A stretch of 64,000 nt of DNA from Niallia sp. Man26 (GCF_022049065.2 NZ_CP095744.1:558001-622000); one strand, 5' to 3'. Positions 1-9,653 are shown, counted from the stretch's first letter. Notes: generated from the letters alone by a model not told the origin. A program made the numbers and translations.

Positions 1-52
1 GTATAATATTCTAAATAATTCTTAATAAAGAACGAAATAAAGGGGGGTCAAT

Positions 53-460
53 ATGAAAAACAACCAATTTGCTGGGGAGCTTGTAAATCGTCTTAAAGAA
101 CTCCGGCTTAAAAGGGACTGGACTATCAAACATACAGCTGAAAAAATCGGAATAGGAGCATCTATGTATTCTGGTTATGAGTCTCAACTTCGTCTGCCAC
201 CAATGGAATTATTGTCAAAGATTGCGGAGGTTTTTGATACTACAACTGATTATCTATTAGGAAGCCCCGAAAAAGTAGAACAAACAAAATCTCCAACAGA
301 TATAGATTGGATTCTATCACACGAAAACATTAACTATAGGGGCATTGAATTAACATATAAGGATAAAGAAAACGTGAAAGTATTATTAGAGATGTTGTTA
401 GAGAATAGAATGGAACCAATGAATGATGTAGGCTGCTCCATAGAAGAAGGTCGACAATAG
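53..460 (+). CDS. XRE-family helix-turn-helix regulator
   Basis: 135 residues. Residues about 10-65 form a Cro/CI-type HTH (VNRLKELRLKRDWTIKHTAE, then a recognition helix around MYSGYESQ and the usual DYLLG ending). The C-terminal 60 residues are unlike known sensor domains. A strong GGGGGG ribosome binding site lies 7 bases before the ATG. Such proteins bind DNA as dimers; the target is unknown. The gene stands alone near the left edge, so its upstream partner is not visible. The HTH assignment is firm; the role is not. Confidence 0.85.
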   Translation: MKNNQFAGELVNRLKELRLKRDWTIKHTAEKIGIGASMYSGYESQLRLPPMELLSKIAEVFDTTTDYLLGSPEKVEQTKSPTDIDWILSHENINYRGIELTYKDKENVKVLLEMLLENRMEPMNDVGCSIEEGRQ

Positions 461-772
461 CAAGTCATAATGGTTAGACGGATGACTGAAATTACTTGAG
501 GGAGTCCGGCTAGCTATTCACCAAATATATGTCATATCCCTTGTCTATATGGATACAGCACTTTTCCAATTTCTTATGTTTCATTCATTTGCAAACAATT
601 AACTTTCGTTAACCTGCCATGATTTCTGCATAAAAGTACTAATTTTCTTTGTCTCAGAAATGGTGCCTCGTTTTAACATAATAAATGCATCTCCCTATAT
701 TTAAGGAAAGCCGCCGAAATATAGGATTGAAACTAAAAAATTGCACTCCAAAAAGTATGCTTTTTGTTTTTA
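461..772. other. Gene-free stretch, 312 bases
   Basis: AT-rich sequence between the XRE gene and the convergent hypothetical gene. I see no ORF with a ribosome binding site. A short AAAAAG/CTTTTT hairpin near 750-766 could end transcription of the minus-strand gene, but it is weak. Confidence 0.5.
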
Positions 773-1315
773 TTAATTAAGAATGTTGAGAGTATCTATA
801 GAATAATCATAACCATTTTTTTCATTTTCATCGATCCATTTCCAAGTAGTTAAATCGAATGCGACTACTGCATCATGGAAAACAAAATAAGAAGGTAATA
901 CTAATGCATCTGCATCTGCCATCCTCCAGCAATTCTGAAACCATTCTGCTATTGCTCCTTCTTCCTTTGGGACTAACTCTTCTTCATTTGCCTCATAAAA
1001 GCTGTAAAATTCATCAAGCTGTTCATCTGATAGGTGTCTAAATTCCACGTCTGAGAGTATTCCTTTGCTACCAGCAAATAGCAATGAATCCTCCGTTTCT
1101 TTGAAAACTTCATTATTATCTCTATCCATTGAAAACATTCTAATGTCAATTGTTGATTGATCCATAAAAACTACAAAGTCTAATAAATCAATATCAGGCG
1201 AAAAATTATATTTCTGTATTTCTTTTAATTTTTCTATCAGAGTATCCGTATATTTATTTAGGCTTTCTAAAAGTGTTTCCATAGTCTTGTTAACTAAAAA
1301 CATAAAAACCTCCAA
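773..1315 (-). CDS. Hypothetical acidic cytoplasmic protein
   Basis: 180 residues, acidic, no signal peptide or membrane segment. The first start gives MEVFMFLVNK; the second Met (MFLVNK) is preceded by GGAGG and is the more likely start. Residues 95-130 are rich in Glu (YEANEEELVPKEEG). I do not recognise the family. Its size, composition and solitary placement resemble SMI1/KNR4-like or other immunity-type proteins, but no diagnostic motif is visible. Confidence 0.6.
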   Translation of the reverse strand: MEVFMFLVNKTMETLLESLNKYTDTLIEKLKEIQKYNFSPDIDLLDFVVFMDQSTIDIRMFSMDRDNNEVFKETEDSLLFAGSKGILSDVEFRHLSDEQLDEFYSFYEANEEELVPKEEGAIAEWFQNCWRMADADALVLPSYFVFHDAVVAFDLTTWKWIDENEKNGYDYSIDTLNILN

Positions 1316-1627
1316 AACTTCTGTATATTAATATCCATTATATACCAAATGCAACGTTGAATATAAGTATGAATGTTATTTTTTGATTAGCTTTTAAAAA
1401 AATTATTGTACACAAAACCTTCTAATTAAAAATATTTAAACTGGGAGTATCCCTTCTTTCTCTATACTGCCCCGTTAATACCACGAATTTGCATTACTTA
1501 AAATTCCTCTTCTTATAGATATTAAAACTATTCAAGAATACAAACTATAAATAAATAGGAACTATTTAACAAATTAGTAATTTAAAGTATAATTTCATAG
1601 TAAATTATTATTTTTGGAGAGAGTTAA
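1316..1627. other. Gene-free stretch with lipA promoter
   Basis: 312 AT-rich bases between divergent genes. A TATAAT hexamer at 1588-1593 is a likely -10 box for the lipase gene. No other feature is seen. Confidence 0.5.
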
Positions 1628-2260
1628 ATGAAAAAACTATTAGTAGGTTTTATTCTAAGTATCATTCTAATTTTGTCTGCAGTTGGGATACATCCAACTA
1701 ACACAAACGCAGCCACTGACCATAATCCAGTTGTTTTAGTTCATGGCATTAGTGGCAATAGCTATAACTTTTATGCTATAAAGAATTATTTAGTGAGTCA
1801 AGGTTGGAATCGAGACAGTCTCTATGCAATTGATTTCTTAGACAAAACTGGTAGAAATTCAAACAATGGACCACAACTTTCTAGATATATAGAGGGTGTG
1901 TTAGCAGAGACTGGAGCAGATAAAATAGACATTGTTGCTCATAGTATGGGGGGAGCAAATACTCTCTATTACATTAAGTATCTAGGTGGAGGAGATAAGA
2001 TTAGAAATGTGGTAACACTTGGTGGTGCTAACGGTCTTGTTTCCTCTACTGCACTACCAGGAACAGATCCAAACCAAAAAATTCTCTATACATCTATCTA
2101 TAGTACAGGTGATAGAATTGTATATCCATACTTATCTAGATTAGAAGGTGCTAGAAATATTCAACTGTATGGAATTGGTCATATCGGGTTATTGTCTAAC
2201 AGCCAAGTAAATGGTTATATCAAAGAAGGGTTAAATGGTGGAGGCCTTAATACAAATTAA
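1628..2260 (+). CDS. lipA: Secreted triacylglycerol lipase, LipA/EstA type
   Basis: 210 residues. An N-terminal Sec signal peptide ([18 protein letters not shown], cleaved after about NTNA) shows export. The mature alpha/beta-hydrolase keeps the hallmarks of the Bacillus minimal lipases: the VVLVHGISG oxyanion strand, the Ala-type nucleophile elbow AHSMGG, an Asp in STGDRIV and a His in GIGHIGLL. Total length is almost that of B. subtilis LipA (212). It hydrolyses short and medium acyl esters outside the cell. Ribosome site GGAGAG precedes the ATG; a hairpin terminator follows. Assignment is firm. Confidence 0.93.
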   Translation: MKKLLVGFILSIILILSAVGIHPTNTNAATDHNPVVLVHGISGNSYNFYAIKNYLVSQGWNRDSLYAIDFLDKTGRNSNNGPQLSRYIEGVLAETGADKIDIVAHSMGGANTLYYIKYLGGGDKIRNVVTLGGANGLVSSTALPGTDPNQKILYTSIYSTGDRIVYPYLSRLEGARNIQLYGIGHIGLLSNSQVNGYIKEGLNGGGLNTN

Positions 2261-2271
2261 GAGACAATTCC

Positions 2272-2300
2272 TTGGAACCGTACTATTACGGTTCTTTTTA
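2272..2300 (+). terminator. lipA terminator
   Basis: GAACCG (2275-2280) pairs with CGGTTC (2289-2294), followed by a T tract, 12 bases after the lipase stop. Confidence 0.8.
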
Positions 2301-2631
2301 TAGTTCATCAGTATATCCGTTCATAATTATGAAAGAGTTTTGATTTAATTATCTAGTAAGTGGTACTACCCCTTTATCATATTTGAGCAAGCATAATCTT
2401 CATTAATATAGATTATCTTTATAGCGTAGCTTGAAAATTTAATTCTGTTCGGACTCACTACCTCTATACTCACTATTCCCCGCATTTAATTTAGAGCAAG
2501 ACCGATAAAACCTCATTTATTTATAGTACTAATACGTACCATATATAAATGAGGTTTTATCAAGTAAAATATAGCCGTGATGATTCCCTAATTATCTTTT
2601 TTCCATCTGCATATTTATTTCTGCATCTTCA
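2301..2631. other. Gene-free stretch, 331 bases
   Basis: AT-rich sequence between lipA and the convergent LURP-like gene. Its only notable element is the long perfect inverted repeat at 2504-2561. Confidence 0.5.
2504..2561. terminator. Long perfect inverted repeat, probable bidirectional terminator
   Basis: Two perfect 17-base arms (2504-2520 and 2545-2561, GATAAAACCTCATTTAT and complement) flank 24 bases that contain further GTAC self-complementarity. It lies between convergent genes and the arms begin with AAAACC / GGTTTT, as in two-way terminators. It could also be a small dispersed palindromic repeat. Confidence 0.55.
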
Positions 2632-3126
2632 TCATGTCGCTGCCGAAGCAGCCGCTGCTTCATCAGCCTTCACACAATCAATTGCTACAACTAACGCGAT
2701 AATAATAGCCTCCATCTCTTCATTCTCTATCTGAACCTTATAGCTGTCTCCCCAAGTAAACCATTCCTTGCTCACGGTACCAATCACATTGCCATGCTGT
2801 TTGACTTGAAAATCCATGTCCCACCAGTTACCCTGTACCTCAATATCTGCTGCATCTATCGTATACCGTGGTTTAAAGAATGAAAACTCTTTTCTTATCG
2901 TTAACGCCTCATGGCCATTTACCTCTACAAAAAACTTAGGTAAAAAGCTGAATACCTTTTTAGTAATAAGGGCAACTTCTTGTCTATTTGTATTCATTAT
3001 GGAGAAGGTCTTTGGGACTTGCATAAAGCTTCCTTCCACATAATAAATATCCTGCTCTGTTTGATCTTTCACTGTAAACTTTCCACTTAAACTGAATACC
3101 TTTTGCTTTATATAAAGTTGTTTCAT
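2632..3126 (-). CDS. LURP-one-related protein, YxjI type
   Basis: 164 residues. The YxjI/LURP-one fold (scramblase-like beta barrel) shows in the series LYIKQKVFSLSGKFTVKD, the alternating strands VEVNGHEALTIRKEFSFFKPRYTI, and the KEWFTWGDSYKVQI motif close to the end. The C-terminus ends in an Ala-rich tail (DEAAAASAAT), typical of related Bacillus proteins. GGAGGTG precedes the ATG. Cellular function of this family in bacteria is not established. Confidence 0.8.
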   Translation of the reverse strand: MKQLYIKQKVFSLSGKFTVKDQTEQDIYYVEGSFMQVPKTFSIMNTNRQEVALITKKVFSFLPKFFVEVNGHEALTIRKEFSFFKPRYTIDAADIEVQGNWWDMDFQVKQHGNVIGTVSKEWFTWGDSYKVQIENEEMEAIIIALVVAIDCVKADEAAAASAAT

Positions 3127-3228
3127 AAGGCACCTCCTGTAAAATTGGGCAATCCAAAAGTGCTGATTTTTAAGTTTTCCTATTTGTTAACAATACGTAT
3201 TAGCCATACCAAAAGATTCGTCCATTGC

Positions 3229-3265
3229 AAAAAAAGCAAAAGCCTCCCTAACGGAAGGCTTTTGC
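3229..3265 (-). terminator. Terminator of the 2-AEP operon
   Basis: A perfect 10-base stem (GCAAAAGCCT at 3236-3245 with 3256-3265), then seven T on the minus strand. The stop codon of phnX lies inside the hairpin. Confidence 0.9.
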
Positions 3266-4132
3266 AACGGTTAATATTTCAAGTGTGTTTTTTTTAGCAA
3301 TTGGCATCTTTATTTCAGCACCTGCACCAGGTCTTTTACCTGCCTCTATCATCTCTTCCAATTTCTCCATTAATAGAGGAAGCTCTCCCATCGTTTGGAT
3401 AACAAAATCTGCACCATTTTCAATAAAACGCTGTCTTGTTGTGTAGATGCTTTGCTCCTTTTCTTCCTCTGTAAGTGCTGTGAATTCTTCTTGCGTTAGT
3501 CCCATTTCCGAGCTTCCAATTACAACTCCTACAGACCAGACTCCTGCATTAATGCCTTCCTTTATGTCGGATACTGTATCGCCAACTTTTATAACGTTCC
3601 AAGAGGCTGTCAGCTTTAATTCCTCCATATTACGGTAGATCATATATGGATATGGTCTGCCATATGAATCTGTTTCGTCTGGAGTAACGAGAAAGTCTGG
3701 ACTGTAGCCTTTCTGTTTAGCGTTTGGTACGACGATGTCCATCATTTTTTTTGTGTAGCCTGTTGTGGAGCCGATTTTGATGCCGCGCTCGCGTAAAACT
3801 TGGACTGTTTCAAGCACTTCTGGAATTGGATTGGTATATTCGCTTAAACTTGCGAGCAGGGCTGGCTCGAATTCAGCATATAGCCGCTCTACGTCTGCTT
3901 CTGTAAACTCACGTCCGTATTGCTCTTTCCATAGGCTTGAGATTCTTGGCATGGAAAGCATTGCTCGGATATGGTCGATTTTCAGCATCCCCATCGGTTC
4001 TCTTGCTTCTGCCATTGTTACATCGATTCTGGCATTGTGGAAAATATCAATAAACACATTTACTGGTGCAAAGCACCCAAAATCTACTGCTGTTCCTGCC
4101 CAATCTAGAATAATGCCTTCTACTCTGTTCAT
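3248..4132 (-). CDS. phnX: Phosphonoacetaldehyde hydrolase
   Basis: 294 residues from the ATG at 4132 (MNRVEGIILDWAGTAVDFGC), which has GGAGGA 7 bases upstream; a longer reading would run into phnW. HAD superfamily: nucleophile Asp in LDWAGT, cap-domain Schiff-base Lys in GMLKIDHIRAM, and the KVGDTVSDI motif III near residue 185. It cleaves phosphonoacetaldehyde, the product of PhnW, into acetaldehyde and phosphate. It starts one base after the phnW stop, so translation is likely coupled. Last gene of the operon. Confidence 0.95.
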   Translation of the reverse strand: MNRVEGIILDWAGTAVDFGCFAPVNVFIDIFHNARIDVTMAEAREPMGMLKIDHIRAMLSMPRISSLWKEQYGREFTEADVERLYAEFEPALLASLSEYTNPIPEVLETVQVLRERGIKIGSTTGYTKKMMDIVVPNAKQKGYSPDFLVTPDETDSYGRPYPYMIYRNMEELKLTASWNVIKVGDTVSDIKEGINAGVWSVGVVIGSSEMGLTQEEFTALTEEEKEQSIYTTRQRFIENGADFVIQTMGELPLLMEKLEEMIEAGKRPGAGAEIKMPIAKKNTLEILTVAKAFR

Positions 4133-4133
4133 A

Positions 4134-5222
4134 TTAAAGTCCTCCCATATATTCTTTAATAACATCACATAGTTCTTGTATGTCTGTTTCATAGATCTCG
4201 CCGATATTGCCAATACGGAATGTGTCTATATCAGTTAGTTTACCTGGGTATAGAACAAAACCTTTTTCTTTAACATACGAGTAGAAATCAATGAAGCTAA
4301 AAGTTTCACTTGGATACAGAAAGGTTGTTATAATTGGTGATTGCTTTTCTTCTGTAATATAAGCAGTAAAGCCGATCTCTGCTAGCCTGCTTCTTAGTAC
4401 TGAATTATTGTTGTGATATCTTTTAAATCTAGCAGAAACACCGCCTTCTTCTAGCAGTTCATCGATTGCTTTTGAGAATGCTGCTACTACATGTGTTGGG
4501 GATGTAAAGCGCCATTTTCCGTCCTTGTCCATTTCCTTCCATTGATCAAACAGATCTAACGATAAGCTGCGGGCATTGCCTTCACATGCAATCAGTTCAA
4601 GCTTGTTGGCTAATACAAAACCGAAGCCAGGTACTCCTTGGATGCATTTGTTTGAGCTGCTTATTAAGAAATCTATTCCCAGCTCTGCTATGTTCATTTC
4701 CACACCGCCAAAGCTGCTCATTGCATCGATTATCAGCTTTTTATCATAATCCTTTGCTAACTGAGCTGCTAGAGTTAGAGGGTTTAAGATTCCTGTTGTT
4801 GTTTCACAATGAACCATCGCAATATGGGTAATCGTCTCATCTGCCTCAAGAATGTCTCTCACTTTTGCTTCGTTTGGATGTTCATTATACGCTGTACGGT
4901 ATTCTACAAAGTTAAGACGCAAATATTTCGCCATTTTCACAATCCGCTCGCCATAGGCCCCGTTAGTAATAATAAGCAGTTTATCTTGCTCCGAAAGAGC
5001 TGTATGCAACACAGATTCTACTACAAAGCTGCCGCTCCCTTGCATTAATACTGCTGTATAGTCGCTTTCCGGTGCACCCGCCAGTTTTAGTAGCTGTGCT
5101 CTAATTTTTTGGGTAATTTGCTTGTAATCATCATCCCATGTACAGCGGTCAAACAGCATTTCTTCTTTTACTGCTTTGCTTGTTGTTAATGGTCCAGGTG
5201 TTAGTAATTTATAGTTTCTCAT
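4134..5222 (-). CDS. phnW: 2-aminoethylphosphonate:pyruvate transaminase
   Basis: 362 residues, the usual length. Class V PLP enzyme: LLTPGPLTTS at the N-terminus, the QGSGSF cofactor loop near residue 60, DAMSSFGG with the Asp that holds the pyridine nitrogen, and SSNKCIQG with the Schiff-base Lys near residue 192. It moves the amino group of 2-AEP to pyruvate and gives phosphonoacetaldehyde for PhnX. It lies 14 bases after the binding-protein stop with a GGAGGAAGAC ribosome site. Confidence 0.95.
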   Translation of the reverse strand: MRNYKLLTPGPLTTSKAVKEEMLFDRCTWDDDYKQITQKIRAQLLKLAGAPESDYTAVLMQGSGSFVVESVLHTALSEQDKLLIITNGAYGERIVKMAKYLRLNFVEYRTAYNEHPNEAKVRDILEADETITHIAMVHCETTTGILNPLTLAAQLAKDYDKKLIIDAMSSFGGVEMNIAELGIDFLISSSNKCIQGVPGFGFVLANKLELIACEGNARSLSLDLFDQWKEMDKDGKWRFTSPTHVVAAFSKAIDELLEEGGVSARFKRYHNNNSVLRSRLAEIGFTAYITEEKQSPIITTFLYPSETFSFIDFYSYVKEKGFVLYPGKLTDIDTFRIGNIGEIYETDIQELCDVIKEYMGGL

Positions 5223-5236
5223 TGTTGTCTTCCTCC

Positions 5237-6232
5237 TTATTGTTTCGCTTCCGTAAATAATTGCTGATGCTTTTCTAATAGTTCTACAGTTAATTGCTCT
5301 GCATACTGTTTGGCATGAGCAGGTTTGTTAATGTCATCTACTGTTTCGCCTTCATAAATGGCTACTGGATAATTCGTGATTAATTCCTGTCTGGCATCAT
5401 TGATAATTGTTTCCGCCATTTCCATGGCAAGCTTTGTTTTTTCCTTATCATCTTTGTTTACGACTGCAACTGATTCTGTCAAAGAGAAATTCCCTTCTGT
5501 CGGATCAACATAGCTGATCGGTGCTCCTTCCTCTTGCGCTTTAACTGCTTGGTGGCGAAGACCAAATCCTGCAGCTACTTCTCCAGCTTGAACTTTTTTG
5601 ATAGGACCTGACCCTGAGCTTTCCAAATGGGGACCAACATTAGCAATCAGCTTTTCCAACACTTCTTTCCCTTCTTCTTCTCCGTATTCTGTTAGAATGG
5701 CTTGTACTAACAGCCACCCTGTTGATGAATCTGCAATATTTGGAATTGAGACTAAATCTTTATACTCAGGTTCTGTTAAATCTATAATAGACGTTGGCGC
5801 TTCTAAACCATTTTCCTTCAGTACCTCTGTGTTGACAAAAATCGCACCAGTAATTGCAAGGATTGGAGAATAAAAGGCTGGATGTTCATCAACTGCTTTT
5901 GTTTCAAACGTTAAATCTGTAAACATATCATTTTGTTGTTGTGCACTTTCAAGGAAATAGGAGCTCATTGTGACCAGATCTGCTTCTATGTCTTTTCCTT
6001 CGGCAATAAGTTTCCCGCCAAGTTCAGAAGTTCCTAAAGACTGTAATTGATATTTGCCTTCATAACCTGCTGCATTTAATGCATTTTCCATTGCTGTTAT
6101 TGCCTCTTCATCACCATTTGTGGTAATCACTACTTTCTCTGACGCTGCACTGCTGTTACTGCAGGCAACCGTCACAAAAAACAGACTGACGGTTATCAAT
6201 AACAAAGCCACTTGTTTCATCGCTTTTTGCAT
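5237..6232 (-). CDS. 2-AEP ABC transporter substrate-binding lipoprotein (in frame with the permease)
   Basis: 331 residues if started at the ATG at 6232 (MQKAMKQVALLLITVSLFF), with GAGGGG 6 bases upstream. The lipobox VACS follows a hydrophobic signal, so the product is a membrane-anchored binding protein. The body (VVITTNGDEEAI, TSIIDLTEPEYKDLVSIPN) is of the Fbp/PhnS type linked to 2-AEP uptake. There is no stop codon between this gene and the permease upstream; the reading frame runs through both (see the permease and the A7 tract). Independent start signals argue that a separate lipoprotein is made in any case. Confidence 0.85.
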   Translation of the reverse strand: MQKAMKQVALLLITVSLFFVTVACSNSSAASEKVVITTNGDEEAITAMENALNAAGYEGKYQLQSLGTSELGGKLIAEGKDIEADLVTMSSYFLESAQQQNDMFTDLTFETKAVDEHPAFYSPILAITGAIFVNTEVLKENGLEAPTSIIDLTEPEYKDLVSIPNIADSSTGWLLVQAILTEYGEEEGKEVLEKLIANVGPHLESSGSGPIKKVQAGEVAAGFGLRHQAVKAQEEGAPISYVDPTEGNFSLTESVAVVNKDDKEKTKLAMEMAETIINDARQELITNYPVAIYEGETVDDINKPAHAKQYAEQLTVELLEKHQQLFTEAKQ

Positions 6233-7879
6233 GTTAATCCCCTCACTTTTTTTGGATTTTGGAACAAAGCCTGCTGCTTTATGTTTTTGGACATAATCAC
6301 AGATAAGCTTTACTGCTAAGTTTGTAACAAATATTAGAATCGACAGAACAAATATTTCATTGAATTTAGCAAAATGCTGCAGCTCCTTAATTTTGCTCGC
6401 AAGCACAACTGTCTGTGTCGATACTAAAAAGATAATCCCGCTGATGGTAACCATCGAATTGATAAAATAATAACTGAACATTTCGATAATTGTTGTTATA
6501 GAGTTAGGTAAGATAACTCTCCAAATTGTTTTGAACCAGCTATCTCCGAATAAACCTCCTGCTGTTTCCCAATTTGGATTCATTTTTGCTAACGTGTTTT
6601 TTGCCATCAAATATGGTGTTGTAAAATAATGAACGATATTACATAAGATGATAATTAAAAATGTTCCTTTTAGAGTGCTACCATTGATAAGCAGTAAATA
6701 AGATAATCCTAATACCATGCCAGGAACTGTATTACAGATGATAGAGATAACATCCAGTACCTTCGTTTTCATACTTGTTCGCGCTGCTAGTAATGCCGCG
6801 AAATAAGCTACTACTGTGCCAAAAACAGCTGTACTTGCTGCTATTAAAATCGAATTCTTGTAAACGAAAATTAATTCACTGGATTCAAGTACTGATTGAA
6901 AATGCCCCCAAGTAAATGACATATCATACGGATAACTGTTTACGAATGGTGCGATAAATATAACCGCAAATACAGACAGCATAGCTGTGATAATCAGTGC
7001 AGACAGAATACCGAAAGCACTGTCTCTTTTCTTATTCTCCAGCAGCTCCATATCAGAGACATTGTCATTATGAAAATTGAATTTTTCCAAATAGCTTAAC
7101 AGGAAAATGCCAATTACACTTGGCAAAAGCATCATTACAGCGATTACTGCCCCATGGTTAAAATTAGGAATAGATCCAAGCATTACTTGATAAAGCTGTG
7201 TTGCGACAACATTGTACGTCCCGCCGATAGAGGCCGGAATACCAAAGTCTGTGAAGCTTAGGATAAACGAAAGCACAAACGCTCCACCTAATGTTCCAAT
7301 TAACGGGCGAAGCACCGTGGTATTAAAACTGCGGAACACCCCATCTCCCATTAGTTTCGACACAATCATATATTTCTTGTCTACCTGCATAAAGGAGTTG
7401 TGAATTAACAAAAATGCTGGTGGAATGGTATAAATGACATAGCCAAGCAATAAGCCATTAAAGCCATAAATATTGAATAATTTCCCGCCAAATATGTTTG
7501 TCAGCAAGCCTTGCTTTCCGAATGAATAAATAATCGCAAAGCCATATGTTATTGTCGGGAGCAGCATTGGAACAAGAATGCCAATTCTAACCGCTTTTTT
7601 CAGTGGCTGAAACATCCTAGTACATTGAATACTGTATGCCAGCACAAACGCGATAACGGTTGTTAATACAGCAGTAAGCCCTGACACTTTCACACTGTTC
7701 CAAACTGCTTCACCAAAAGCTTTATCTGTTATTACTGTCTGAAAATGAAGCAACGATAAACCTTCATCTCCCTGCACCGACCGAATAAACAGCAGAATGA
7801 GCGGAACAAGCATAAATAACGAGAACAGAAGAACAACGAGCCAATAAATAAGGCGCATCTCTTTTTTGACACTATACAT
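6233..7879 (-). CDS. 2-AEP ABC transporter permease, two-domain
   Basis: About 549 residues from MYSVKKEMRLIYW (7879). FbpB/PhnU-like: two fused permease halves with about 12 membrane segments, each half with an EAA-type loop (ASKLMGDGVFRSFNTTVLRPL and ETAGGLFGDSWFKTIWRVILP). It passes 2-AEP across the membrane with the ATPase upstream. The frame stays open past the expected end (PKSKKSEGIN) directly into the binding protein. One additional A in the A7 tract would give SKKK and a TGA just before the next ribosome site, the expected arrangement. The start overlaps the end of the ATPase gene. Confidence 0.85.
6247..6253 (-). other. A7 tract at the permease/binding-protein junction
   Basis: Seven A on the coding strand, just before the binding-protein ribosome site. 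With seven, the two proteins are fused in one frame of 884 codons; with eight, the permease would stop at TGA 13 bases before the next ATG. Confidence 0.85.
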
Positions 7880-8624
7880 GGGCGCCACCATATAAGGACA
7901 GAATGCTTTGTCTTTTCGTCTCCAGCTGTTTCAAAATAAAGCTGCGTACAAATTCATTTTGTGGACGCTGCATGATATCTTCTGGTGTTCCAAACTGGGA
8001 AACTTTACCGTCGTTGATGATGAGAATTTTATCAGACATCGTCATCGCCTCTTCCGGATCATGTGTAACCAGAATTGTCGTTAGCTTAAACTCCTTAGCG
8101 ATTGTTTTAATTCTTTCCTTAATCGATTCTTTAATAACCCCATCTAAAGCACTCAAAGGCTCATCCAATAATAGAATTTTCGGTTTTGTCACCAGTGTCC
8201 TCGCTAGTGCGACTCGCTGCTTTTGCCCTCCTGATAATTCATGAATTCGTTTAGTCAAATGAGGCTGCAGTTCAAGGAAATCAATGTACTCTTGAATTTC
8301 TTGTTCTGTAATGCTGCCTTTTTTATTTTTTAATCCGTAACGGATATTGTCATATGCATTCAAATGAGGAAATAGTGCATAGTCTTGGAATACAATATTA
8401 AATCCTCGTTTTTCCATTGGAACTTTTGAAACATTATCCTCATTGAAGTGTATTTTGCCATTATCCATTTTTACTAATCCTAATATGATTTTTAATAGAG
8501 TTGTTTTTCCACTTCCACTTTTACCTAAAAGGGAGACGATTTCCCCTGTTTGGATGGATAAGCTAATATCTGACAGAACCTCTTTATCCCCGAATTGTTT
8601 GCTGACATTTTGTAGTTGAAGCAA
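7872..8624 (-). CDS. 2-AEP ABC transporter ATPase
   Basis: 250 residues from a TTG at 8624 (LLQLQNVSKQFGDKEVL); AGGAGG lies 8 bases upstream, while an ATG further upstream at 8678 has no such site. Walker A GKSGSGKT, Q-loop VFQDYALFPH, signature LSGGQKQR, Walker B ILLLDEPLSALD, and H-loop VTHDPEEA are all present. It energises import with the permease and binding protein that follow. First gene of the phn operon. Confidence 0.9.
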   Translation of the reverse strand: MLQLQNVSKQFGDKEVLSDISLSIQTGEIVSLLGKSGSGKTTLLKIILGLVKMDNGKIHFNEDNVSKVPMEKRGFNIVFQDYALFPHLNAYDNIRYGLKNKKGSITEQEIQEYIDFLELQPHLTKRIHELSGGQKQRVALARTLVTKPKILLLDEPLSALDGVIKESIKERIKTIAKEFKLTTILVTHDPEEAMTMSDKILIINDGKVSQFGTPEDIMQRPQNEFVRSFILKQLETKRQSILSLYGGAHV

Positions 8625-8702
8625 ACTTTCCACCTCCTCTTGCACAACTTCAGTATAAATACTATATGTAAATGACAAACCTGTTTTTTGTTAAGCGAAT
8701 GT

Positions 8703-8718
8703 AAAATATGCATATTTT
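8703..8718. promoter_or_regulatory. 16-base palindrome, candidate operator
   Basis: AAAATATGCATATTTT is a perfect palindrome between the ABC operon and the divergent DeoR gene. Related TGCATAT/AGCATAA words recur at about 8719-8746. It may be the regulator binding site. Confidence 0.4.
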
Positions 8719-8843
8719 AAGCATAAGTTATACATTAATTTTGCATATATTCATTTTAATTAATTAGTGTTTCTTGCTTTTTTTCTACGTATAAAGTATA
8801 AATAGAGGCAAGTTCACTATTAAAATGAATAAGGGGAAAAAGC

Positions 8844-9617
8844 ATGTTTCCACTAGAAAGACAAAAAAGAATTATAGAATTGTTGATGGTCAAAAAAGTC
8901 CTTAAAATGACAGAATTAACTTCAGAGCTTGGCATCTCTGTTGATACTTTACGCAGAGATATTCAAACGCTAACGAATGAGGGGAAAATTGAGAAAATAT
9001 ATGGTGGTGTGAAGCTAGTTGAATCATTCTTAGGTGAATCGACTATGGGAGAGCGGATGGTCAGCCACTTGACTGAAAAAGAAAGCATTGCCCTTACATG
9101 CAGCAATCTCATCAATGATGGCGATTGTATCTTTCTCGACAGCGGCTCTACAACCTATCAAATCGCCAAATATATTAAAAACAAGAAAAACTTGACGGTC
9201 GTAACCAACTCCATTCCAATCATAACCGAGCTAATGACTAGCGATGTGGAATTGATTGTGATTGGCGGCAAAATCCGTAAAGAAGAAAATTCAGTAGTAA
9301 CATTTGATTATCTATTTAACTTTCAAGAGCTCAATATCTATAAAGCGTTTATCTGTACAAGCGGGATTACGCTAGAAAAGGGAATTTCTGATTATAATTT
9401 AGAGGAAGTCTTAACAAGGAAGAAAATGATTGAAATATCCAAGGAAATTTATGTAGCTGCTGATAGTTCGAAGTTTGGTAAAGACGTGACCGTTAGCATT
9501 TCCCCGCTAGAGAGTATTGATTACATCATTACAGATGCCAATTTATCTGATAGTATTGTCGAGCAGTTCCGCGAAACAAATTGCACTTTAATACTCGCAG
9601 AAAATACGGAAAAATAA
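8844..9617 (+). CDS. DeoR-family regulator of the 2-AEP operon
   Basis: 257 residues. N-terminal DeoR HTH (RQKRIIELLMVKKVLKMTEL, then SVDTLRRDIQTL), followed by the sugar-phosphate-isomerase-like sensor domain with the conserved VTNSIPI and ADSSKFG motifs near residues 125 and 210. GGGGAAAAAGC precedes the ATG. It is divergent from the 2-AEP genes, so it is the probable regulator, presumably sensing a phosphorylated intermediate. That link is inferred from position. Confidence 0.88.
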   Translation: MFPLERQKRIIELLMVKKVLKMTELTSELGISVDTLRRDIQTLTNEGKIEKIYGGVKLVESFLGESTMGERMVSHLTEKESIALTCSNLINDGDCIFLDSGSTTYQIAKYIKNKKNLTVVTNSIPIITELMTSDVELIVIGGKIRKEENSVVTFDYLFNFQELNIYKAFICTSGITLEKGISDYNLEEVLTRKKMIEISKEIYVAADSSKFGKDVTVSISPLESIDYIITDANLSDSIVEQFRETNCTLILAENTEK

Positions 9618-9653
9618 GAAAGGGGAGTCACACAACGGTGACTCCCCTTTCTT
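9616..9653. terminator. Bidirectional terminator
   Basis: A perfect 16-base stem with a 6-base loop (AAGAAAGGGGAGTCAC and complement), serving both the DeoR gene and the convergent glycerate kinase gene. Confidence 0.93.
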
